A program made the position numbers and the translations under genes. From NCBI GenBank assembly GCA_019636655.1, contig JAHBXB010000001.1, positions 62,001 through 126,000 of the forward strand: 64,000 nt of DNA, written 5' to 3'. This DNA comes from Phycisphaeraceae bacterium (lineage in GTDB: Bacteria > Planctomycetota > Phycisphaerae > Phycisphaerales > UBA1924). Of the stretch, positions 27,797 to 34,995 are shown piece by piece. Numbering within the stretch: the first letter of the stretch is position 1; the number at the start of each line of letters is the position of its first letter. Under the pieces are notes generated by a model. The model worked only from the letters and a program-made list of their open reading frames with translations, had not been told where the DNA came from and ran no database searches.

Positions 27797-28642
27797 ATGT
27801 CCGTCCTCAAGGAATACGTCCTCGGCACCGGCCGCGACGAACTCGAACGCCTCGGCCTCCAGCACCGCCTCTGGTCCGACGCCGCCCACACCCTCTGGCG
27901 GCTCGCCGGCGTCCGCCCCGGCATGCGCATCCTCGACGTCGGCTCCGGTCCCGGCTTCGCCACCTTTGACCTCGCCCTCCTCGTCGGCGCCCGCGGCCAC
28001 GTCCACGCCATCGACGAGTCCGAGCCCTTCATCGAGCACATCGCCGCCCAGGCCGCCGCCCGCTCCATGCCCTGGATCACCGCCTCCCGCGCCGACGTCC
28101 ACGCCCTCGATTCCGCCCCCGGCAACACCAGCGTCCCCGACCACGCCCCCTTCGACCTCGCCTTCGCCCGCTGGGTCCTCTGCTTCGTGAAGGATCCCGC
28201 CGCCGTCGTCCGCGGCGTCGCCCGCTCCCTTAAGCCCGGCGGCGCCTTCATGATCCACGACTACCACAACTACGAGGCGATGCGAGTCGCCCCCCGCGGC
28301 GACGCCTTCGCCAAGGCCGTCCGCGCCACCGGCGCCTCCTGGCGCGCCCGCGGCGGCGACCCGGACGTCATGGGCCGCATCGGCCTGCTCTGCCGCGATG
28401 CCGGCCTGCACATCGAGCACCTCGCCGTCCACCAGCGCCTCTGCCGCCCCGGCGATTCCATGTGGGCCTGGCCCGAAACCTTCTGGTCCAACTTCCTCCC
28501 CGTCCTCGTCAAGATGGGCCTGCTCACCGAGTCCGACCGCGCCGCCTGGCACGCCGAATGGGCCGACCTCTCCCGCTCCCCCGACACCTTCATCACCCTC
28601 CCCGCCGTCTACGAAGTCATCGCCCGCAAGCCCGTAGCCTAA
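27797..28642 (+). CDS. SAM-dependent methyltransferase
   Basis: 281-residue class I methyltransferase. Motif I is LDVGSGPGFATFDLA (about 50-64), followed by strand 2 HVHAIDESEPF and the motif-IV region APFDLAFARWVLCFVKDPAAVVRGVARSLKPGGAFMIHDY, which is standard for small-molecule or lipid methyltransferases. The C-terminus is a helical lid. Strong C-richness in the third codon position. The ATG at 27797 is the first in frame. It is divergent from the DUF6263-like gene and followed by the low-GC insertion starting right at its stop. Substrate is unknown. Confidence 0.88.
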   Translation: MSVLKEYVLGTGRDELERLGLQHRLWSDAAHTLWRLAGVRPGMRILDVGSGPGFATFDLALLVGARGHVHAIDESEPFIEHIAAQAAARSMPWITASRADVHALDSAPGNTSVPDHAPFDLAFARWVLCFVKDPAAVVRGVARSLKPGGAFMIHDYHNYEAMRVAPRGDAFAKAVRATGASWRARGGDPDVMGRIGLLCRDAGLHIEHLAVHQRLCRPGDSMWAWPETFWSNFLPVLVKMGLLTESDRAAWHAEWADLSRSPDTFITLPAVYEVIARKPVA

Positions 28643-28650
28643 AACCTATT
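28641..28650 (+). repeat. Left copy of near-direct repeat bounding low-GC segment
   Basis: AAAACCTATT, just at the end of the methyltransferase gene. A near copy (AAAACCCTATT) lies at 29780-29790, so the pair brackets the low-GC segment. Short enough to be chance. Confidence 0.3.
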
Positions 28651-28762
28651 CAAGAAGCACCTCATTCGAGTACCATAGAAATGAGACGCGAAGTGTGATC
28701 CCAACGGGCACTTGGTAGTTGTCGACGCTAGGGCCTGCGGAGAATTTTGATTGCCGAGCACC

Positions 28763-29533
28763 ATGCCATCTTCACGCGAGTTTCTCGGCACAGTCGCTCG
28801 ACTCAGGGATGCTGCGGTGGCGGCGCTTCGGAATCGAGATGCGCTCGATGGCATTAGCAGTAACGCAAACTGGTTCCACCAGGTACGCGTGTCGCTCGCG
28901 AGAAGCAAATCAGATTTGCTGAAATCAATACCTGATGATCACAGTAGAGATATATTCAGTTCCAAACTTACCATGATGCTAGAGCCACTAGTATCGATCT
29001 CGACGAAGTACACGGCTGTTGAACGCGTAAATGCCGTACGCAGCATTGAACTACTGCTGAGCACCGATTATCCTTCACTGTTGGCGGTTGAAACAGTTGG
29101 TCATCCGAACTCGGAGCAGGTTCTTCCTATGTCGGTTGTCAGTGGCACGAGGGGTTATATCGAATCTCTGGCTGCACAGGCGAACGGCAGCTACGAGCAG
29201 CAGTGGTTTGATGCCACGGCCTTAATAATGCGAAGGTTGGTTGAAGTGCTGGCGTTGGACATTCTAGAGCGACATGAGAGTCTTGCTGCATTGTGTGGAA
29301 GCAACGGCAGGCTCCCTCAGTTTTCTGATATCATTGAAGCTGTTTGTTCGGATTCGAGGTGGATGCTCAATAAGCAAACCGTAGACGTGATCGAGTCGGT
29401 CAGGGATCTTGGTAATCTCGCTGCCCACCAACGGCGATTCAATGTCCGGAAACCAGATGTTGACTCCATTCGGCCGCGATTCAGGCTCGCAATCGAGGAA
29501 CTCATTCATCTCGCCCGTTACGATGGGAAGTGA
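28763..29533 (+). CDS. Hypothetical protein of foreign appearance, DUF4145-like C-terminus
   Basis: 256-residue protein not recognised in its N-terminal half. The C-terminal part (from about 205) reads VIESVRDLGNLAAHQRRF..IRPRFRLAIEELIHLARY, a helical pattern like the DUF4145 domain that is often found in restriction, defence or transposon-linked proteins; the match is by eye only. The gene is markedly lower in GC (about 50%) than its flanks, uses AT-rich codons (AGA, ATA, TTG, TTA), and is preceded by an AT-rich leader, all signs of horizontal transfer. ATG at 28763; TTG at 28751 is possible. No integrase or transposase is present. The next gene is 292 bases away. Confidence 0.7.
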   Translation: MPSSREFLGTVARLRDAAVAALRNRDALDGISSNANWFHQVRVSLARSKSDLLKSIPDDHSRDIFSSKLTMMLEPLVSISTKYTAVERVNAVRSIELLLSTDYPSLLAVETVGHPNSEQVLPMSVVSGTRGYIESLAAQANGSYEQQWFDATALIMRRLVEVLALDILERHESLAALCGSNGRLPQFSDIIEAVCSDSRWMLNKQTVDVIESVRDLGNLAAHQRRFNVRKPDVDSIRPRFRLAIEELIHLARYDGK

Positions 29534-29779
29534 CAGCTCTTGCGTCCTTGGGAGCGGCGCGAATTGGGAGCTGCCTAGTGGCCCGATAACTCGGCACGCG
29601 TTTGAGACGTTCCGATGCATCCGCGCTGCGGGACGTGCATTGACGACACAGGGTGACTCAGAATCTGATCAGGCGCCAATTATGGCCGAGAGGATCTCCC
29701 TTCGCCCCAACAGTCCAAGAACCCCATGCGCAACCCCATCCCCAGCCTCCATTTGCGATAGTTTCTCTAAATTCCTATC

Positions 29780-29790
29780 AAAACCCTATT
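29780..29790 (+). repeat. Right copy of near-direct repeat bounding low-GC segment
   Basis: AAAACCCTATT, matching the left copy at 28641-28650 apart from one inserted C. It overlaps the -35 region of the promoter for the next gene. Confidence 0.3.
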
Positions 29791-29816
29791 GACACACCGT
29801 CAAAAACCCGTATCCT
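29789..29816 (+). promoter_or_regulatory. Sigma-70-like promoter, almost leaderless
   Basis: TTGACA at 29789-29794, 16-base spacer, TATCCT at 29811-29816. The -35 is a perfect consensus and is inside an AT-rich patch in an otherwise GC-rich region. The ATG of the next gene at 29826 is only 9 bases past the -10, so the transcript would have a leader of a few bases or none. Confidence 0.6.
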
Positions 29817-29825
29817 GACCTAGTC

Positions 29826-30539
29826 ATGCTCAACCTCCCCTCCTCCTTCAACCCCTCCCCCGACCTCGCGGCCAAGATCCTCGACTCCGTCACCGACCCC
29901 ACCCTCACCCTCCGCGACGTCGCGGACCTCCATCACACCTCCGTCGAGGCCCTCGTCCTCTGGTTCGCCGAGCCCGAGATCGCCGAGCGATTAGATCACA
30001 TCGAATCCACCATCGCCCGCCGCACCCGCATCGTCGCCTCCAACTTCCTCCCCGCGGCGACCATCGCCCTCGGCCGCTCCATCGACGAGCACAACTCAGA
30101 CGAATCCCACTTCCCCGTCCGCCCCGGCGACCAGCGCGGCCTCGAACTCCGCCGCCGTTCCAGAGAGACCGCCCGCCGCGCCACCGCCCTCCTGCTTCGC
30201 CTCGCCAACTTCACCCCCGGCCCCCGCCGCTACATCTACACACCACGTCCAACTCCCGCACCATCCTCAACTCCCATTCCCACCAGTCCGGCTCCCTCTG
30301 TCTCCTCCTCAGCGCCCGATGCCCCCGTTCCGTGCTCCTCCACCTCCCCCGCATCCTCTCCCTCCTCTTCTCCTTCCGCGCGTGATCCCCAACCTCTCCA
30401 CGATTCCCCGCACCCAACCGCCGCACCCACGCCTCTTCCTGCACGGCGCGGCGCCGCTCCGCATTCCCCCGAACCCACCTTCGCATCTCCACCTCGCCGC
30501 TCAACGTCCCTCCTCGCGCCCGCAATCGACTCCACCTAG
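29826..30539 (+). CDS. Putative HTH protein with Pro/Ser-rich C-terminal half
   Basis: 237 residues. The N-terminal 130 residues are mostly helical: DPTLTLRDVADLHHTSVEALVLWFAEPEIAERLDHIES looks like a helix-turn-helix (residues about 22-60, T-L-R-D-V-A-x-x-H-x-T-S-V-E-A-L), followed by a basic helix-rich part with GLELRRRSRETARRATALLLRLANF. From about residue 140 to the end it is almost only Pro, Ser, Ala, Thr and Arg, a low-complexity tail that may be a real disordered region or an artefact of C-rich composition. A strong promoter lies directly in front. The role is unknown; DNA binding is inferred. Confidence 0.6.
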   Translation: MLNLPSSFNPSPDLAAKILDSVTDPTLTLRDVADLHHTSVEALVLWFAEPEIAERLDHIESTIARRTRIVASNFLPAATIALGRSIDEHNSDESHFPVRPGDQRGLELRRRSRETARRATALLLRLANFTPGPRRYIYTPRPTPAPSSTPIPTSPAPSVSSSAPDAPVPCSSTSPASSPSSSPSARDPQPLHDSPHPTAAPTPLPARRGAAPHSPEPTFASPPRRSTSLLAPAIDST

Positions 30540-30694
30540 CCCCTGCCACAACGGCAGCCGCCGGGCCCCGCCGCAGTCCACAAACCCGCGCCACACGCTC
30601 CCACGCCACCACAACCCGGCACCCGGGTTGCCCAACCATTGGTGTCGCGGCGGGCGCGGTGGGTGTGTGGCATGATGCTCTGGGAGACCCCGGT

Positions 30695-31486
30695 ATGTTC
30701 TTCTTCAAGGCCCGAAAACGCCGGAGGCTCCGCGAGCAGCCATTCCCCGCCGAGTGGGCCGCCATCATTTCCCGCCGCGTCCCCGCCTACCGCCGCCTCA
30801 GCCCCGCCGACCGGGACGAACTCCACGGCCACATCGGCGTCTTCCTCGATGAGAAACGCTTCGAGGGGTGCGCCGGGCTCGAGATCACCGACGAGATCCG
30901 CCTGACCATCGCCGCGCAGGCCTGCATGCTCCTGCTGCACCGCGACACCGACTACTACCCCCGGCTCGACACCATCCTCGTCTACCCGCACCGCTACCTC
31001 GTCAAGCAGGTCCGCCAGGGCCCCGGCGGGGTCGTCACCGAGGAATACGCCATGCGCCTCGGCGAGTCCTGGCAGGGCGCCGCCGCGCCCCACTCGGGCG
31101 GCCCGGTCGTCCTCAGTTGGGACGATGTCCTCGGCGGCGCGGCCGACGCCGCCGACGGCGCCAACGTCGTCTACCACGAGTTCGCCCACCAACTCGACGC
31201 CGAGTCCGGCGCCGTCGAGGGCGCCCCCGCCCTGGAGGGGCACGGCGCCTACGCCGCCTGGGCCCGCATCCTGGGCGCCGAGTTCAACGACCTCCGCCGC
31301 GACCTCTCCCTCCACCGCCCGACGATCCTCTCCAACTACGCCGCGACCAGCCCGGCCGAGTTCTTCGCCGTCGCCACGGAAGTCTTCTTTGAACGTCCCG
31401 ACGCCCTCCGCGCCCGCCACCCCGCCCTGTACCGCCAACTCGCCGACTACTTCCGCCAGGACCCCGCCGCCGCCGCCGACAACTGA
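30695..31486 (+). CDS. mtfA: MtfA-like zinc metallopeptidase
   Basis: 263-residue member of the MtfA (M90) peptidase family; in enterobacteria MtfA binds the Mlc repressor and influences glucose uptake. The catalytic motif HEFAH is at residues 161-165 in VVYHEFAHQLD and the gluzincin-type third ligand region SPAEFFAVATEVFFE is at about 222-238. The N-terminal basic stretch KARKRRRLRE is usual for the family. ATG at 30695 avoids the upstream residues that belong to the non-coding leader. It converges with the small gene at 31487, with a zero-base gap. No Mlc/PTS gene is in the window. Confidence 0.9.
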   Translation: MFFFKARKRRRLREQPFPAEWAAIISRRVPAYRRLSPADRDELHGHIGVFLDEKRFEGCAGLEITDEIRLTIAAQACMLLLHRDTDYYPRLDTILVYPHRYLVKQVRQGPGGVVTEEYAMRLGESWQGAAAPHSGGPVVLSWDDVLGGAADAADGANVVYHEFAHQLDAESGAVEGAPALEGHGAYAAWARILGAEFNDLRRDLSLHRPTILSNYAATSPAEFFAVATEVFFERPDALRARHPALYRQLADYFRQDPAAAADN

Positions 31487-31762
31487 TCACTTCCTCGGCG
31501 AGCACACCTCGTTCACGATCGCCGCGAGTTTCTCGACACTCCCCGAGGCCACCGCATGCTCTACCTTCGCAGGATCCGCCCCGGCCTTGACCAGCAGCTC
31601 GTGCGATCGCTGCCAGAGCTTGTCCGCCGCCTTCCCCGGCTTGGCGAGGTACAGGTCCGAGAGCGTCTCCTGCAGTTTCTGCACCGTCAGCGTGTCGAGG
31701 TGCTCGTAGTACCGCTTGACGATCCCCTGCTGGTACCGCGACAGGTGCTGTCCCTTCGCCAT
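31487..31762 (-). CDS. Small helical protein of unknown function
   Basis: 91-residue hypothetical protein. It is predicted to be all helical and charged: MAKGQHLSRYQQGIVKRYYEH then DTLTVQKLQETLSDLYLA, with a second helix pair WQRSHELLVKAG and VEHAVASGSVEKLAAIV. The start is set at the internal ATG (31762) since the MAKGQHLS opening is a natural start; ATG at 31774 would add four residues. A small acidic/basic soluble protein with no known domain by eye. It is convergent with mtfA and divergent from the AhpD-like gene. Confidence 0.72.
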   Translation of the reverse strand: MAKGQHLSRYQQGIVKRYYEHLDTLTVQKLQETLSDLYLAKPGKAADKLWQRSHELLVKAGADPAKVEHAVASGSVEKLAAIVNEVCSPRK

Positions 31763-31839
31763 GTCCGCCTCCATGCTCGGCGCGTGCGCGCGGACTTAGC
31801 ATAGCCGGCGCCGCTGACGGCGCCCCAAGGAGCCTCCGG

Positions 31840-32184
31840 ATGCCCCGATTCTCCGACCGCCTCGCGCAGACCACGGCCCAGATGAAGCAGCTCGCCGCCC
31901 ACATCCCCGAGACCACCGGCGCGTTCACCGCGCTGCACCGCGCCGCCGGCGCCGAGGGGGCGCTCAGCCCCAAGGTCAAGGAGATGATCGCGCTGGGCAT
32001 CGCAATCTCGACGCACTGCGACGGCTGCATCGCGTTCCACGTGAAGTCCGCGATCAAGAAGGGCGCGACCAAGCAGGAGCTCGCCGAAACGATCGGCGTC
32101 GCGATCCAGATGGGCGGCGGCCCGGCGACGGTGTACGGCGGAGACGCCTGGAGCGCCGTCGAGGAGTTCAGCGCCCCGGCCTGA
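31840..32184 (+). CDS. Carboxymuconolactone decarboxylase/AhpD-like protein
   Basis: 114-residue AhpD-like protein. The redox motif is CDGC at residues 60-63 in the context ALGIAISTHCDGCIAFHVKSA with His67, the pattern of AhpD-type alkylhydroperoxidase and carboxymuconolactone decarboxylase family members. Such proteins reduce peroxides through a dithiol and often act alone in bacteria lacking the full AhpCF system. Start ATG at 31840 has GGAGCC 10 bases upstream. No AhpC or lipoamide gene is adjacent. Function in peroxide stress is inferred from the motif. Confidence 0.9.
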   Translation: MPRFSDRLAQTTAQMKQLAAHIPETTGAFTALHRAAGAEGALSPKVKEMIALGIAISTHCDGCIAFHVKSAIKKGATKQELAETIGVAIQMGGGPATVYGGDAWSAVEEFSAPA

Positions 32185-32195
32185 CCGCGGCCAGA

Positions 32196-32375
32196 TCAGC
32201 GCAAAACGATGTACAGCGCGTGGAGCAGGCCGGGGATGTAGAACAGGAGGCACAGCACGATATTGAGGATCAACTGCCCCCCGATTCCCTCTTTCAGCCC
32301 GACGGCCAGCGGCGGGATGAGGATCGCGATGATCACCAGCAGCAGTTTGTTGGTCTCGTCGATGTTCGAGGGCAT
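32196..32375 (-). CDS. YqaE/Pmp3 family small membrane protein
   Basis: 59-residue membrane protein with two hydrophobic segments, LLLVIIAILIPPLAVGL (about 11-27) and LILNIVLCLLFYIPGLLHALYIVL (about 35-58), joined by KEGIGGQ. The PPLAV..G and N-I-x-L-x-L-L-x-Y-x-P-G-x-x-H-A patterns are the hallmark of the UPF0057/Pmp3/YqaE family, linked in other organisms to membrane potential and osmotic or cold stress. The ATG is at 32375. It converges with the AhpD-like gene. Confidence 0.93.
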   Translation of the reverse strand: MPSNIDETNKLLLVIIAILIPPLAVGLKEGIGGQLILNIVLCLLFYIPGLLHALYIVLR

Positions 32376-32395
32376 GTGGGCCTCCGTGGGGCATT

Positions 32396-33661
32396 CTACT
32401 GCCCGCCCCGCTGCACCGCATCGAACGCCATGACGACCTGCGAGCCGTAGATCGGGTAGTCGATGTGGCACCGGTGGCCGCGGAACCGGGCGGGGTCCAG
32501 CCGCATCGTCTCCATGACGTGCCGCACGAGGTCGGTGTAGCGGCCGATGTCCGGCGAGCGGAAACGCGAGGCGCCCGAGCCGAGCGGCTCGATCGACTCG
32601 AGCATCTCCATCCGGTCGATGTCGCGGGCCGGGTTGTTCACATCCGCCACGCCCTCGAAGGCCGTGTCGTAGATCAGGAGCGAGGGGGACTGGGCGGGGT
32701 AGAGGTCCTCGTGGACCAGCACATCGAACTGCAGCAGCACCGCGGGGGTCATGATCTCCGCGAAGAAGTACCCCTTGCGCTGCACGCCGGCCGGCACGAA
32801 CCGCTTGAGCTCGGCGATGTTGACCTCGGCGAAGAACAGGTCCACGGCCGACCGCGCGCCGAAGCCGTGGTCCGCCAGCGAGTAGTGCACGACCTCGCCG
32901 ACGCGGCGGACGTCCATCCGCGGCGGGGGCTGCGAACAGAAGCCATCGAGCAGCAGCGTGCGCGGGCTCTCGATCTCCTGCCCATCGAGCGTGACCGGGC
33001 GGCGGGCCGAGGGCTCGACGGACATCCGGCGGGTGGCGAGTTTGACGGGCGCCCCGGGACGGACGCGGTGGAGGCCGGTCAGGCCGTTGATCCAGACCAC
33101 GTCGATGTGCTCGCCGTCGGGCGAGGGGCTGAGCACGACCGTCGCGACGATCGCCTCGGTCTGCACGCCCTTGAGCTGGCTCATTGCCTTGAACGCGGAC
33201 TGCTTGCGGCGCAGTTCGAACTCGCGCCGGGCTTCGGGGATCCACGCGCTGAGCATCGCGTCCAGCAGGCTGCGGTCGCCGATGTGGTCGCGGATCAGGG
33301 CCTCGAACCGGTCGATCGCGCGGAGGGCGTCGGCGGCGGTCTCGTTGGAGACCCCGCGCTTGGCCGCGGCCTTGACGACCCGCCGGAGCGGGTCGGGCCC
33401 CGGCATTCGGTAGGCGACGCTGATCGGGTCCTCGCTCCTGGTGGCCTTGAGGACGCGGCTGGCGAGGACCTTGTCGACGCCGAGCGACCGGGCGAGGGAC
33501 TGGGGGCCCTTGATGGCGCGCGGGAGGGCGTCGAGAACCTCGCGGATCCGGACCAGGAGTTCGGACCCGACCGAGGTGACCTCCCCCTCGAGCCAGGCGG
33601 AATCGTGATCGGCTTCCGCGGTGTTGCCGGCAGCGACTCGGGATGGACTGGAATACTCCAT
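32396..33661 (-). CDS. Putative DNA-binding protein of planctomycete type
   Basis: 421-residue protein. The N-terminal region (residues 25-80) has a helix-turn-helix-like pattern: LPRAIKGPQSLARSLGVDKVLASRVLKATRS, followed by DPISVAYRMPGPDPLRRVVKAAAKRGV. The remainder is a mixed alpha/beta region with no recognised enzyme motif (VDVVWINGLTG, FCSQPPPRMDVRR..VHYSLADHGFGARSAVDLFFAEVNI). It may sense a ligand through the large C-terminal part. ATG at 33661. A promoter is at 33704-33676. It is divergent from the dockerin protein gene over a 249-base AT-rich region with a palindrome, which could be an operator for it; autoregulation is a guess. Confidence 0.65.
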   Translation of the reverse strand: MEYSSPSRVAAGNTAEADHDSAWLEGEVTSVGSELLVRIREVLDALPRAIKGPQSLARSLGVDKVLASRVLKATRSEDPISVAYRMPGPDPLRRVVKAAAKRGVSNETAADALRAIDRFEALIRDHIGDRSLLDAMLSAWIPEARREFELRRKQSAFKAMSQLKGVQTEAIVATVVLSPSPDGEHIDVVWINGLTGLHRVRPGAPVKLATRRMSVEPSARRPVTLDGQEIESPRTLLLDGFCSQPPPRMDVRRVGEVVHYSLADHGFGARSAVDLFFAEVNIAELKRFVPAGVQRKGYFFAEIMTPAVLLQFDVLVHEDLYPAQSPSLLIYDTAFEGVADVNNPARDIDRMEMLESIEPLGSGASRFRSPDIGRYTDLVRHVMETMRLDPARFRGHRCHIDYPIYGSQVVMAFDAVQRGGQ

Positions 33662-33675
33662 AATATACACCAAAC

Positions 33676-33704
33676 AGAGTAATGAAAATCGGCCCTGGTG
33701 TCAA
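33676..33704 (-). promoter_or_regulatory. Candidate promoter for the HTH-like gene
   Basis: On the minus strand TTGACA at 33704-33699, 17-base spacer, then TACTCT at 33681-33676. The -35 is a perfect consensus and the -10 poor. The start codon at 33661 is only 15 bases downstream, leaving a very short leader. Confidence 0.45.
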
Positions 33705-33728
33705 CAGCATACAGCACTGCGCTGCCAG

Positions 33729-33758
33729 TTGCCGCCGCGATCCAAGAAATCGTATAAA
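33729..33758 (+). promoter_or_regulatory. Candidate promoter for the dockerin protein gene
   Basis: TTGCCG at 33729-33734, 18-base spacer, TATAAA at 33753-33758, followed by the palindrome at 33758-33772 where transcription would start. The gene begins at 33911, so the leader would be about 145 bases. Confidence 0.4.
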
Positions 33759-33772
33759 GTTTCCGGGAAACT
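33758..33772 (+). promoter_or_regulatory. Palindrome, candidate operator
   Basis: AGTTTCC-G-GGAAACT, a perfect 7-bp inverted repeat with a single central base, overlapping the end of the candidate -10 hexamer. It lies in the AT-rich region between two divergent genes, one of which encodes a putative DNA-binding protein. Confidence 0.4.
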
Positions 33773-33910
33773 CTATTGCAGCGATGGAACTGCGCGGTAT
33801 GGTGTCCGTATCCAGAGGGCGATTGGTCGCCGTGAGTTGTTGGTGAGGGGCGGCGGATATCGCGAAACACAGGTGGCACGGATCAACCACAAGTCAACAA
33901 GGAGACGGAC

Positions 33911-34771
33911 ATGGGGATGATGCGAATGGGCGTGGCGGGGGTGGTGGCCGCGGGGTGTATGGCGGGCGCGGCGAGCGCGCAGGTGCTGATCAACGAGGGA
34001 TTCGAGAACTCGTCGACATCGGGGTGGACGGTGAACGGCGCGACGGACACGCTGCCCGGGGGCAACCCCGGGGACTACCTCTCGCTTCCTTACCTGGACT
34101 TCTGGGGGATCACGCTCCGGACGGACGAGCCCGGCAACCCGGCACTGGGAGATCTGACGCAATACCCCGGCCTGCGCTTCCGCGTGGACATGCGGACGTT
34201 CCAGGCGAACAACTTCTTCGGTGACCCGCTCGACACCTCGGCGTTTCCGCTGGTCCTCGAGTTTGTGAACACATCCGACGGTGGGTACCGCACCGTGTAC
34301 TTCGTCGGAGACGCCGTGCCCGGCACGGGCGACGGCTGGGTGACCTACGAGTTCGTGGTGCCGAACCCGAGCCAGGCGGCGCTCCCACCGGGATGGGGCG
34401 GCACCGGGGATGAGGATCCTGAGACGTTCGAGCCGATCCTGCCGGCGGGGTGGACGTACTCGATGGTGCTGTCGGATGTGAGTGAGACGAGGATCACGAC
34501 GTTCCAGCCGGGGTATTTCTACAGCGCCAACTTCTGGGAGGTCGGGTTCGACAACCTGCTTGTTGAGGTGGTCACGCCGACGTGCCCGGCGGACGCGGAC
34601 GGGAACGGCGTGATCGAGCCGGCGGACGTCGCGACGTTCATCAACAGTTGGTTCAGCGGCGTGACGAACGGAACGCTCGACGGCGACTTTGACGGCAACG
34701 GCGCCGTGGAGCCCACGGATATCGCGGTGTTCATCTCGGCATGGCTCTCGGCCCTCTCCGGCGGGTGCTGA
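33911..34771 (+). CDS. Secreted protein with C-terminal GC-type dockerin domain
   Basis: 286-residue exported protein. Signal peptide MGMMRMGVAGVVAAGCMAGAASA with likely cleavage before QVL. The middle region is a beta-rich domain of unknown function (INEGFENSSTSGWTVNGATD.. a jelly-roll-like opening often seen in carbohydrate-binding or adhesin modules). The C-terminal about 60 residues are two dockerin-type calcium-binding repeats, DADGNGVIEPADVATFINSW and DFDGNGAVEPTDIAVFISAW, preceded by a Cys and ending in GGC. This is the GC-type dockerin tail of Phycisphaerae, where the two cysteines flank the repeats and it serves surface anchoring. SD AGGAG lies 8 bases upstream of ATG 33911. An intrinsic terminator follows. 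Confidence 0.85.
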   Translation: MGMMRMGVAGVVAAGCMAGAASAQVLINEGFENSSTSGWTVNGATDTLPGGNPGDYLSLPYLDFWGITLRTDEPGNPALGDLTQYPGLRFRVDMRTFQANNFFGDPLDTSAFPLVLEFVNTSDGGYRTVYFVGDAVPGTGDGWVTYEFVVPNPSQAALPPGWGGTGDEDPETFEPILPAGWTYSMVLSDVSETRITTFQPGYFYSANFWEVGFDNLLVEVVTPTCPADADGNGVIEPADVATFINSWFSGVTNGTLDGDFDGNGAVEPTDIAVFISAWLSALSGGC

Positions 34772-34800
34772 TCGGTCCCAGCGCCACGTCGTGCGCGAAC

Positions 34801-34835
34801 GAGCCCGGCGGGTGCTCCGCCGGGCTCGCTTTTTT
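34801..34835 (+). terminator. Intrinsic terminator after the dockerin protein
   Basis: GAGCCCGGCGG (34801-34811), loop GTGCT, CCGCCGGGCTC (34817-34827), then GC and six T (34830-34835). A perfect 11-bp stem with a U-run, 30 bases past the stop. Confidence 0.93.
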
Positions 34836-34995
34836 GCGGCCTTGCAATATCCACCCGTCCATCGGGGTTTGGGAAGGAGTGGGGTAGCGGAAGGGCCGGT
34901 TGCCGGCCCGTACTATCAGCCGCTTCCCCGAACCTTGCGTGCCCAGCGAGCCGTGTGGCCGCGATGGGCGACCGACCGCCTTGATGGAGCCGCCG

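Noticed and set aside
27512-28552. Upstream extension of the DUF6263-like frame to 725 residues
   Set aside because: The extension is the antisense of the methyltransferase gene; the signal peptide starts at 27511.
29409-29792. 127-residue frame after the low-GC gene
   Set aside because: Begins inside the previous gene in another frame and has no recognisable domain; the segment from 29534 to 29788 is treated as non-coding.
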